A stretch of 42,500 nucleotides of DNA from Anaeromyces robustus. Lineage: Eukaryota > Neocallimastigomycota > Neocallimastigomycetes > Neocallimastigales > Neocallimastigaceae. Location of the stretch: NCBI GenBank assembly GCA_002104895.1, contig MCFG01000039.1, positions 187,501 to 230,000 of the forward strand, read 5' to 3'. Of the stretch, positions 32,556 to 42,500 are shown piece after piece. The number at the start of each line of letters is the position of its first letter. Within the stretch, counting starts at the first letter, position 1. The translations under genes and the position numbers were made by a program. A model generated the notes under the pieces. The model was not told the origin of the DNA, did not search any database, and was given only the letters and a program-made list of their open reading frames with translations.

Positions 32556-35500
32556 ATGTTAAATTTATTATATTATTATTTTATATTTAAAATATCGTTG
32601 TTGAAATTAAAAAGTTTTTTTTTTGTGTAAATATTTTATTGATAAATTTTATAAAAATTATCAATAATATATTGTTATAGTAATTTATACATAAAACAAG
32701 AATAATATTATATTTGTTATATATTTATTACCTTCAGGTTTTTTCTCTTTTATATACTGGTTTCGTACTATATTATTTTCACTACTATTTGAAGAATACT
32801 TTCCTTTATTTTTAGATGAATCTTCATAGTTATTATCAATTTCTTTACCTTTTTTCTTTTGTTTTGATTCTGTATCATCGTTATCATTATAATTTATTTC
32901 ATCCGTTTTTACTGATCCATCCTTAACCTTTAATATTTTTTTTTTTTTCATTTTATTATATAAAAATAAAATATCAAAAAAAAATTTTTTTGCCAAATAA
33001 AATTATTTCATATAATAAAAATAATTAATTATAATTATGATAGAAGAATATTTATATAATTAATAATTAATTTTTAAAAAAAAAAATTATAATATAATAA
33101 ATTAATAAATTAAATAAATGAGTAATAATGTAAAAATATATTAATTTATATATATATTTTTACATAATTATTATTATTATTATTATTATTTAAAATAAAT
33201 ACCCTTTTACTATCATTTAAAGTTTCATCAGAATTAATAGCATTTTCTTCATTATTTAATGTTTCATTTTGACTTTCTTCTGATTTTAAATATTTTCTTT
33301 CATCTTTTTTATTATTTCTTATATTATTACTAGTATTTGGTTTATTTTCATTATCATTTATATTATGATTATTGTTATTAATATTATCTTTTTCTCTTGT
33401 AGAACTTGTTCTATCTCTTCTTTTTTCTGAAGTATTATTATTATTATTATTTTTGACTGAATAAGATTTATCTCTCGTTGAATTTCTTGTAGAAGTTCTT
33501 GTAGAATTAGTTTGTTCTCTTGTTGAATTTCTTGTTGAATTTGTTTTATCTCTTGTAGAAGTTCTTGCTGAATTCGTTGTTCCTGTTCTTGTTGAATTTC
33601 TTGTTGAATTTCTTGTTGTAGAATTAGCTGTATCAGCTCTTGTTGAATTTCTAGTTGAATTTCTTGTTGAATTAGCAGTTTCTCCTCTTTCTTTTTCTTT
33701 ATCTTTTTCTCTTGCAGAATTTCTTGCAGAATTTCTAGCAGAATTTTTAGCAGAATTAGCTTTATTTGAACTAGTAGAATTTACTGAATTTCTAATATTT
33801 GTATTTTCTTTTTCACGTTGTTTAGCTTCCATAATTTCTTTATTCTTTTCATGTCTTCTTTTACTTTCTTTGTTTCTATCTACTAATTCTTTTACCATAT
33901 AGTATAGTGAAAATTCTGGAGAACGTACATCATTCAAAATTCTTTTAGGTAATTCATTAATACTAAAACCCATTCTTGCAGTTCTTTCTAAAATATCTTT
34001 ATCAAGAGAAACTAAAGGAGGTCGATCTTGTAAATAATTTGGTGGAGGTGAATTATATTCTGACATAGTCCATGGATGATGTCTTATTTCTTCTATAGTT
34101 AATCTTTTTTTAGGATCTAATTCTAACATTCCTTTAATTAACGATTTAGCCTCTGTCATATTTCCATTATTATTATTATTATTAATTATTATTTATTATT
34201 TATACAAGTATCAATAATATATATATATGTAATAATAATAATAATATTATTATTATTAATAAAAAGAGTCAAGTTATATATATATATATATATATAATAT
34301 ATTAATTTATTTTCTTTACCTAAAGGAATATAATTTGAATCACCATATTCTGCATGTAATATTTTTCTTTGAGTTTCTGCAGGATCTTTTGCTGCAAATG
34401 GTAATGCACCTACAAAAAATACATATAGACAAACACCTTTTATATATTTATATATATATTCAAAAGATGGAAAATAAAGTTAAAAAAAAAAAAGATATTA
34501 ATCATGTATTCAATAATTTTTATAAAAAAATTTAATAAATATTAATCAATATAGAAAAGATAAATTTTAATTACCTAAACTCCATATATCAACTAATTTC
34601 AATTATAAAATTGATTAAAAATTAAATATATATATATATTAATTTAAAAAAAGTATTTAGAACAGTGTTATATATATTATTTTTATTGTATAATTATTTA
34701 TTACAATAATATTTATGTAATAAAAAGACATATATATAATCAATAATATATATAATGTACCTTCTGGTCCAACATATTTCCTACTTCCAACCATTTCAGG
34801 TGCTACATACATAGGTGAACCACAAAATGTACTTAACTATTATAATAGTTATTTTATTTATTGATTATAAAAAATTAGAATATTTTATATTGAAAAAAAA
34901 AAAAAAATGAATAAAAATAAAACTATATATAAATATTTTTATTAATAGTATATAAATATTTACCTTATTTTCATAATCGAAGTAGTTTACAAAACCAAAA
35001 TCAGCTAATTTTAAATTTCCATGGGAATCAATTAATAGATTTTCAGGTTTTAAATCTAATATTTTACAAAATTATATATATATAATTTTTTTTTTAAAGT
35101 ATATATATATTATAATATATTTTATAAAAAAAATATCAAAATGATATTAATATACTTATATAGTTTATAATTAAAAAAAGTATATATTATATGCTTAAAA
35201 TAATTTTTTTTTATTTTATTACCTCTATGTATTAAACAACTATTATGTAAATATGATAATGCTGATACAATTTGTCTAAAATATTTTCTAGCTAATTTTT
35301 CTTTAAATCTTTTTTTTGCAATAATATAATCAAACAATTCACCTATTTATACAATAATAATAAATAATAAATATTAAAAGAATAATATAATGGAAAAAAA
35401 ATAATAAAAAGTATAATAATTAAATTAAATTATGTTAATAAATATATTTAAGATATGAATGAATGTATTATTATTTTATATTAAAATTTTTATAATAATT

Positions 35501-36317
35501 CTATAAATATATATTAATATATAAAAAAGTTTTTTTTTTTTTTTTCTTTTTTTTTTTTTACCTCCTTCAACATATTCTAAAACAAGTATAATTTCATCCA
35601 CTAATTCACCAACTTCATATAATTTAACAATATGAGGATGTTGTATTAATTTTAGAAAACGAATCTAATGAATTCATTAAATAGAATATTTATATTATAT
35701 AAAATAGTTAAAAAAAAATTATTGATATATATAATTATATTTTAAAATTTTTTTTAATAAATTGAATTAGTAAATTATTCATTATTTCTTTTTCATATTC
35801 AAAAAATCTTACTTCTCTCTTTAATCTTTTAACATGTGATACTGTTTGTAATTTTGTTTTTGGAATAACTTTTAGAGCAACCTTTTTATTTTTATTTTTG
35901 ACATTATAAACATTATATGTTGTTTTATAATATATATTAGGCATTTTTTTTTTTTTTTTGATTAATGATTATTGTTGTGTTACAAATAATAGTATAAATA
36001 ATAAAATTGAAATAATATAAGATAAAATAATAATAAAAAAAAAAAAAAGAAAAAAAGATTAATGATTTTAAATTCTTTTACTATGAAAATAATTAATTGT
36101 ATATCTGTATATTAAATATATAAATATAAAAAATATATATATTTATATACTATATAAAATATAATAAATGATATATTACTTTTTGGCCATTAATTATATT
36201 TGTAGCTAGTTTAACTTTGGCATAACTACCTTCACCAATTACCATTTCAACTTTATACTTTTTAAATAGAATAACATGATGATCTTGTTTATTATGTGTT
36301 GATTTTATTTGACTCAT
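31650..36317 (-). CDS. AMPK/MARK-related Ser/Thr protein kinase (11 exons, about 897 aa)
   Basis: CAMK-group kinase of the Snf1/MARK/Kin4 type. Exons: 36317-36180, 35881-35813, 35664-35562, 35342-35223, 35055-34964, 34836-34761, 34592-34575 (18 nt), 34436-34320, 34152-33211, 32911-32732, 32488-31650. All junction phases fit. Kinase domain about 22-275: GEGSYAKV (28-35), VALK with Lys50, alpha-C Glu69 in REIRFLKL, HRDLKPEN (142-149), DFG (162-164), activation loop LSTFCGSP with Thr177 at the LKB1-type site, APE (186-188), DIWSLG (201-206). All catalytic residues are present, so it should be active. A UBA-like segment (about 295-345: LERTARMGFSINELPKRILN) follows, as in AMPK-related kinases. 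The C-terminal half is disordered, with many Asn-Ser-Thr-Arg repeats near 395-470, and ends in a Ser/Asn-rich stretch. The exon 9/10 junction has an equally in-frame alternative (33203 joined to 32927, 905 aa). Substrate and subfamily are not decided. Confidence 0.93.
33420..33790 (-). repeat. coding repeat NSTR/NSAR in the kinase tail
   Basis: More than fifteen degenerate 12-bp units coding Arg-Asn-Ser-Thr, or Arg-Asn-Ser-Ala in the first copies, lie in exon 9 of the kinase. The resulting region is strongly basic and Ser/Thr-rich. Confidence 0.85.
34575..34592 (-). other. 18-nt microexon in the kinase gene
   Basis: This exon codes only the split codon of Val200 and DIWSL of kinase subdomain IX. 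It is bounded by a TTAG acceptor and a GTAATT donor, and both neighbouring exons end or begin in the required phase. Without it the conserved D-x-W-S-x-G motif would be missing, so it is constitutive rather than optional. Flanking introns are 168 and 138 nt. Confidence 0.88.
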
Positions 36318-38666
36318 TTATATATGTATATGATTTTTTATATGTTTGTATAATTATATATCGATTTATTTTTTTTTTATTTTTTATTTTTTTCTTTTTT
36401 TTTATTTTTAACTTTATTATTTTTTTAGTTTTATTTTATTTTATTTAATGTATATTATTTATTTTGATATAAATAATATTTAAATATTTTCCTTATAAAA
36501 GATAAAGATAGTATTTCCCCCCTTATAGTTAAAGATTAAATGTACAAAAAATATTTTTTTCTTATTATTATTCCAATATAATTTTTAATACAACTTATAC
36601 AACTGATATAAATGTGTATATACTTTATTATATGATTTATATGATTGAAATCAAAATTAAATATAGTAGAAACAAATACAAATAATTAAATATATTTACA
36701 AGAAATTTTATATATTAATATAAATCTATTAATATATTCTATATAAAAAGTAACAAATAATCAAAATAATATATAATTTGATTACTAAAGATTATTATTG
36801 TAAGAATTATGCCTTTATTATATATATTTTATTAGTTATTAATTTAATTAAATAAAATAATTAATTTTTAGAAATTATTAAAAAATTAATTATTTATTAT
36901 ATATTATTTTCTTTTTTTTTTTTTTTTCCTTTTTTTTTTTCTAATAATTGTATTAATATATTATAATAAAATAACTAATATGTAGAAATTATTAAAAATA
37001 GTTATTATTTGTATTATATTCTTTTTTCTTTTATATTTTTTATTTTATTATATATAATAAATCGATTCAATAAATTCATCAATTAATATTACAATTTATA
37101 TAATGGGTTATAATAAGTTTCAATTTCTTTTTTATATTTAGTTTTAAATATATAAATATATATAAAGTAAAAATATTGTAAAGAAAAATATTTATAATAT
37201 TATGATAAAACAAATAGATTTCATTATTAAAAATTTTTTTATAAATTGAATTGGTTTTTTTTATACATTATTATTTTATTTGAATTTTATTTTTTTTAAA
37301 AATGTAAAGTAAACTGAAGAAAAAAAAAGGTAAGAAATCCAAGAATATTATATTATTATGAGATAATATTGTATGATTTAGATATTATTTTATTTCTTTT
37401 TTCTTTAATAATTAATATTTTCTTCTATTAGTATAAGTGTAAATGTCTTCTTCAACTATTTGAATAAATGGTTTCTCCACTTTTTTTTTCTTCTCTTTTT
37501 TTTAAAAAGATTCTTTAATTATTAATCACTTATATATACATTTTTTAATATTATATATATATTTCAATTATTTTTTTTTCTTTTATTATTATATTTATAT
37601 TTATATTATATATAATTTAAAATTACAAATAAATTATGATAATTAGTATAAAAAAAAATGTAAAAAAAAATATAAATACTAAAATAAATTAAAAAAAAAA
37701 AAAAAAAAAAAATAAATGAATAGATAATATAATATAATAAATAAATAAACTGCTTAATATTTGAATTCACATGTATATAAATAAATATATATATATGTAA
37801 CAATAAAAGAAAAAAAAAAAAGATTATAAATTATATATATATATAATTTTTATTATATCATTTTTTATTCTTAGAGTAAAAAAATTTATCTAATTATTAT
37901 TTTTATTATTATTGATACTTTATATATAATACAAAAAATTATAGTTTTATATTATAAAAAATATCTTATTTTATTATTTTTAAAAATAATAAAAATAATA
38001 TTACGATCTTTATATAATATATATATATATTTATTTTATTATTTTATAATTCTTAAATATTAAGATAATTGTTTTATATTAAATAGAATTAATCTTTAAT
38101 TTCTATTCTAAAAATTATTCTTATATAATTTTATTAGAATCATATCATATCTTTTAGGTTTAAAGAATATTTTATCAGTTTTTTTATTATGTTAATATTT
38201 TTATTATTAAAATATAAATATCTATTAGTATAAATATTACATAATAATAATAATAAAATATAATTGCAATATTAATAATTTAAAGTTAAAATTTGATAAA
38301 AATAAAAGGGATATTTTTTTTTTTTTTTTTTTTAATTTAAAATAAATAAGATTTATTAACCTAATTTTAATCTTATTTTTTACATGCCTAAAATATTACA
38401 TATGAAAATTAATATATAATATTAAAATTATAAAAAAAAATTAAAATGATTATATAAAATATAATATAAAATAATTACTTTTATAATTGTATAATGTATA
38501 TAAAATAATAAAATAATATTTATATATAATATTTCTTTATTAAAGTACGAGTATTAACAATGTCATTAATGACAGAAAAAAAAATTTTTCTTTAATATTT
38601 GTAGGAATTATTTTAATATCAAATATCAAATTACTAATGTCTCCAATATATTATTTATTATATTAA

Positions 38667-38703
<37 letters not shown>

Positions 38704-39076
38704 AAATAAAAATATAAATAATACAAAAAATGTATTTAATAATCATTTTATCATGTATTATTAAATAGTTTTTCATTCTACCAAAAAAAGATTTTATTAA
38801 TTATTATGATCAAATAAATTTTTATATTGTTAATCAAAAATTCTATAAGAATTTATCAATTTAATAATCAACTACCACGAAATTAATCAAATAATTTGTT
38901 TATAATATAATGATTATTTCGATGTTTATGATTATATCATCTTTTACATTTTATATCGTTTTATATATTATTTAAATATATAATTGTTTATTTTATCAAT
39001 ATTATATAAAACAAAGTTTTACTATTTATATAAATTTGTTAATATGAAAGTAGCTTTATTAATTAAATGAGTTAAT

Positions 39077-39190
39077 ATATCTTTTATCTATTTTTAATAA
39101 TGATTATAATTTATTATTTCTTTTTATTATTATAAAGCAGTAATATAAAAAATTATTTGTTTCGTTAATTTGGCTAATAAAAAAATAAAA
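39077..39190 (+). repeat. dispersed direct repeat, copy 1
   Basis: The segment containing TTTTATCTATTTTTAATAAT and TTTATTATTTCTTTT, then CAGTAA and a TTTGGC..TAAAAAA tail, recurs at 40461-40566 in the same orientation with about 20 percent differences by eye. The two copies enclose the reverse-transcriptase relic. Confidence 0.6.
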
Positions 39191-39649
39191 ATAAAAATAA
39201 AACTAAAATAAAAAAGAATATAAATTTAAAAAAAAAAAATTGATTATTTATTTTGGCAGTAAAAAAATAAAAAAAAAATTTTTTTCTTATTTTTGGTAGT
39301 AATTTTTTTTTGTGGCAGTAAAAAACCATTATAAGTAATAAAACATCATAGTTTAATAATGATAATTATGATAGTTAATAATAAAAAATTTATAATTTGT
39401 AGTAAGAATTTTAATATATTGAAAAATATCTTTATACATAAATAAAATTATAATTTAATAAAATAAAAAAAAATTATAATTAGTAATTCATTACTACAAG
39501 AATATCTTTAATTATTATTATTTTTTTTTTATATTTTAATATTTATATAGATATAACATTTCAATGAAATAAGTAAAAATTATTAGTGGTTACACTTTAT
39601 TTGTTATATTGATGAAATATTTTTTTTTATATCTAAAAATGTTGTAATA

Positions 39650-40110
39650 TATTTTATTAATATATCTTCTTCAGCTTATTGCTATAATTCTCGATGAAGT
39701 TCTATTGAATATTTTATTACAAAATTCATCTAATTGTGTAATAAAATATTCCAGATGACAATCTTATAATATAATTATTCTTTTTAATATTTTTGATAAA
39801 TATAACAAATATGAAATCAATATTGAATATATTATATAAATACGCTATTTTACATGAATAATCTTAAGCTTTAAATTTATAATAATATGTTATTTATACT
39901 TACATAATATAATTAAAACCATATTTATATGGAATAATAGAATATTCTATATATATAAATAATAAAGTTATATAAGTTATTAAATAATTATTATTTTAGA
40001 AAGAATAAGTAATAATAAATATCCTTAAGAACGCCTCTGTGAATTAAAAATTCATTTGAAAGTTCACCATTGAAAAAAGAACGGGGATTGAAAGTTAAAG
40101 TATAGATTTT
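39650..40110 (-). mobile_element. decayed LINE-type reverse-transcriptase fragment (probable)
   Basis: Read on the minus strand, positions 40110-40021 give KIYTLTFNPRSFF followed by NGELSNEFLIHRGVLKD. This resembles the NGE-S--F-I-RGVRQGDPLSP block of non-LTR reverse transcriptases. About 110 codons further on, near 39760-39674, HLEYFITQLDEFCNKIFN resembles the segment after the YADD box (L--LI-KLDEFC-KN-L-IN). Spacing and order fit a LINE RT. Between them the sequence is badly decayed and very AT-rich. The local base composition of the two blocks is clearly above background. Only a fragment of the RT region remains; no endonuclease part, tail or ends can be assigned. The family is not resolved, and the assignment rests on short motifs. 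Confidence 0.38.
39707..39751. repeat. perfect hairpin, 15-bp arms and 15-base loop
   Basis: GAATATTTTATTACA (39707-39721) is exactly repeated in reverse complement at 39737-39751, with 15 bases between. It lies within the reverse-transcriptase relic and may be chance in AT-rich DNA. Confidence 0.75.
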
Positions 40111-40460
40111 TCAAGAATTGGATTAATTTACTATCTAAATATATTATTTATTTTAAAAAAGAAAAAACAAAAACAAAAACAAAAACAGAACATTAAAAAA
40201 AAAAACACAGAATCATAAACTTTTTTAATATTAAGAAGAGAAGTAAAGTAAATGAATTCTCCTTTAATTTATTTTTTGTCATATTTCCCAAATTGAAATA
40301 TATTATTTTTTTATTATGGAATCCAAATTGATTTGGTATAATATAAGTTTTTTAATTCTAGAAATTGTTATTACATTGCATAATAAATAAAAATAAAAAG
40401 TTTTTTTTTTTTTTTTTTTTTTTTATTATATTAATCATTTAATTTATTCAAAAATATTTG

Positions 40461-40566
40461 ATATTTTATCTATTTTTAATAATGATATTATTTATTATTT
40501 CTTTTTTATTGTAAATTCAGTAACAAAAAAAAGTTGCTTTTGTTTTTTTGTTTTGGCAGTAAAAAA
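40461..40566 (+). repeat. dispersed direct repeat, copy 2
   Basis: Partner of 39077-39190, in the same orientation 1.38 kb away. The shared part ends in TTTTGGCAGTAAAAAA; that last motif also recurs at about 39253 and 39313. Confidence 0.6.
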
Positions 40567-40608
40567 TATGAATATAATAAATGAATAATAAAAAAATTAT
40601 TATAAATA

Positions 40609-40856
<248 letters not shown>

Positions 40857-41298
40857 TAATAATCATAAAAAAGAATGATGGATTTAAAAAGAATAATTTT
40901 AATTATTTAAAATTATATATATTATCAATTGTATTTAAAATATATTAATCTTTTTATTTATTTATTAACTATAGAATTGTAATAAAAAGAATTATTAAAA
41001 AAAAATTTTTTTAACAAGAAACAAAAATTTAAAAAGATTTACAATATATTATCAGTATATTTTAATATATGGTAATCAACATATATTCTATTAAATCAAT
41101 TATAATAATTAATATTCATTGGCTGTTCATTGACAGGTTTTATATCAATTTTATTAAAGCGAATAATATATGAATAATATTAAATAACAATATAATATAG
41201 TATATAATATTTATATGATTTATAATAGAATAATAATAATATAGTTTATATTTCTATTGCAAAAATTTTTTATATCATTTATATTAACACTAGTATTG

Positions 41299-41346
41299 TA
41301 TAATATAATATAATATAATATAATATAATATAATGTAATATAATAT
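41299..41346. repeat. (TAATA)n minisatellite
   Basis: About nine tandem copies of the pentamer TAATA, with one G substitution near the right end. Confidence 0.85.
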
Positions 41347-41900
41347 ATATAATATAATTTACTATTTTATTTTGTTTTATTTTATTTTAATAATAAAACA
41401 AACAAACAAACAAATAAATAAATAATATTAAAAAAATATTACAGATAACAGATAATATATAATATATATATATAAAAAAAACTTATTTAAACAGCGTTTT
41501 CTCCTATATTTTTTTTCTTTTTGAAACAATTAAATAAACTTATTTATTTGTTAGAAATTTTTGTATAAAAAAGCGAAGCAAAAAAAAAAAAAAAGAAAAT
41601 TATAAGCAATTAACGTTTTTAATGCAAAAAAAAGAATAAATAAATACTTTTAATATAAAAAAACGACTATATTAAAATATTTTAAATTATTATTATTTTT
41701 TATAACATTAAAAAAAACAATTTTAATAAATTAAAATATTTTTTTTTTAAAAAAAATTATATATTACTTTTTATTTTTTTTTCCAATAATAATAATAATA
41801 TTTATTTATTAAAAATAATTTTATAAAATAAAAACAATTTTAATCTTTTTATCAAAGCAAAAACAGACACTTTAAAAAAAAACTTTATTTTTTTAATTCC

Positions 41901-41913
41901 CTTTTTTTTTTAG
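41901..41913 (+). promoter_or_regulatory. possible 5'-UTR intron acceptor
   Basis: A C followed by a run of T and TAG sits 23 bases upstream of the ATG of the LURP-one-related gene, preceded by TTTTAATTCC, which could supply a branch site. It has the shape of a strong 3' splice site, but no good donor was identified upstream. Confidence 0.3.
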
Positions 41914-41936
41914 AGAAGAACAAAAAAAAAAAAAAA

Positions 41937-42500
41937 ATGAACGCAGAAGTTAGTGTTGTTAAGCCAGAAACCGTCATCTTAACTACAGATGAACGTTATA
42001 TTAAAGATGAGGTTGTTATTTTGGTATTGAATGAGAAGATTTCATTCAATGGTGCTACTTGTACTATCAAGGACACTAATAAAAATGAATACTTCAAATG
42101 TAAGGATAAATCGGTTTGTTTTACTGATGGTAAAATTCTTAAGGATGTTAATGGTGCTAAAGTTATTGGAATTAAAAGTGATTCTCTTTTAAGTTTCAAA
42201 CAAGAAATTTATAATCCAAACAAAAACAAGAAACTTGCTAAAGTTACTAAGGAAAATATATTATCCGTAAAATGTTTAGTTGCTTCCTTCCAAAACAAGG
42301 CAACTCATAAAAGTGAAACTCTTGTTATGAAATTTAACCCTGGAAGCAAGAACTGTAACATTTATTATGGTAAGAATGAAAAAGCTCCTCTTGTTGGAAA
42401 ATTAGTTTTTAAATCTTCTTTAATTGGTAAAAACAAGTATTATCTTGAAGTTGCTCCTAAAGTTGATTTAGCTTTAATGTCTTGTTTGGCTATAGCTTTT
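41937..42500 (+). CDS. LURP-one-related / Tubby C-terminal-like protein, 5' part (188 codons in window)
   Basis: The frame begins at the ATG after a poly-A leader and is open to the window edge, so the 3' end is missing. The family folds as a 12-strand beta barrel around a central helix, like the Tubby C-terminal domain; its biochemical role is poorly known, with membrane or lipid binding proposed (family knowledge). Seen here: SVCFTDGKILKDVNGAKVIG (about 60-80), the block LLSFKQEIYNPNKNKKLAKV (about 84-103), the cysteine-containing strand SETLVMKFNPGSKNCNIYYG, and KYYLEVAPKVDLALMSCLAI, which matches the family's final Y-V-V-P-VD-AF--ALVV strand-helix. So nearly the whole domain is present and only a short C-terminus should be lacking. 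Codon use differs from the other genes, with more C- and G-ending codons (ATC, AAG, GAC, AAC), which in AT-rich fungi usually marks a highly expressed gene. Confidence 0.87.
   Translation, partial: MNAEVSVVKPETVILTTDERYIKDEVVILVLNEKISFNGATCTIKDTNKNEYFKCKDKSVCFTDGKILKDVNGAKVIGIKSDSLLSFKQEIYNPNKNKKLAKVTKENILSVKCLVASFQNKATHKSETLVMKFNPGSKNCNIYYGKNEKAPLVGKLVFKSSLIGKNKYYLEVAPKVDLALMSCLAIAF

Noticed and set aside
36505-36535. Short C run (TTTCCCCCCTTATAG) upstream of the kinase gene as a regulatory site
   Set aside because: It is a single occurrence with no partner or known motif. Noted only as the longest C run in the spacer.

Overview
The window looks like nuclear DNA from an anaerobic gut fungus (Neocallimastigomycota) or a close relative. 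Intergenic DNA is almost pure A+T, with homopolymer runs, (AAAT)n and (TTA)n arrays. Coding exons are slightly richer in G+C. Proteins carry poly-Asn and Asp/Glu runs, and introns are short with GTAAGT-like or GTAATT-like donors. A fungal-type SH3 membrane protein, a LURP-one/Tubby-C-like gene and a decayed ankyrin of the 'DINKENIKG' style fit this group. Dictyostelids share the base composition, but the gene-free stretches here (up to 8.6 kb) are unusually long for them. The assignment is inference.

Layout. Five genes lie on the minus strand between 391 and 36317, followed by one divergent plus-strand gene cut by the window end. In order: an unrecognised acidic protein (391-1284); a long desert (1288-9934) with a decayed ankyrin fragment near 7.7-8.1 kb; a 12-exon gene for the inner-ring nucleoporin Nup205/Nup192 (9935-19544, predicted 2532 aa); a single-pass membrane protein with a cytoplasmic SH3 domain split by an intron (21140-23925, 870 aa, Fus1-like architecture); a second desert (23926-29024) with tandem repeats; phosducin-like protein PDCL3/Plp2 (29025-30419, 2 exons, 212 aa); an 11-exon AMPK/MARK-type Ser/Thr kinase with an 18-nt microexon (31650-36317, about 897 aa); a third desert (36318-41936) with a probable LINE reverse-transcriptase relic between two diverged direct repeats; and the start of a LURP-one-related/Tubby-C-like gene (41937 to window end).

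The intron-exon models were built by hand. For each multi-exon gene all junction phases agree, exon lengths sum to a multiple of three, and joined exons restore conserved motifs such as HRD, the SH3 core and the Nup205 C-terminal blocks. Two junctions remain ambiguous and are flagged.

The genes do not form a pathway or cluster. They are mostly ordinary housekeeping and signalling genes (nuclear pore, chaperone cofactor, kinase, membrane adaptor) with repeat-rich spacers between them. I found no tRNA, rRNA, CRISPR array or intact mobile element, and no convincing new system. The most useful points for a second look are the microexon kinase, the SH3 receptor-like protein, the two gene relics and several structured repeats.
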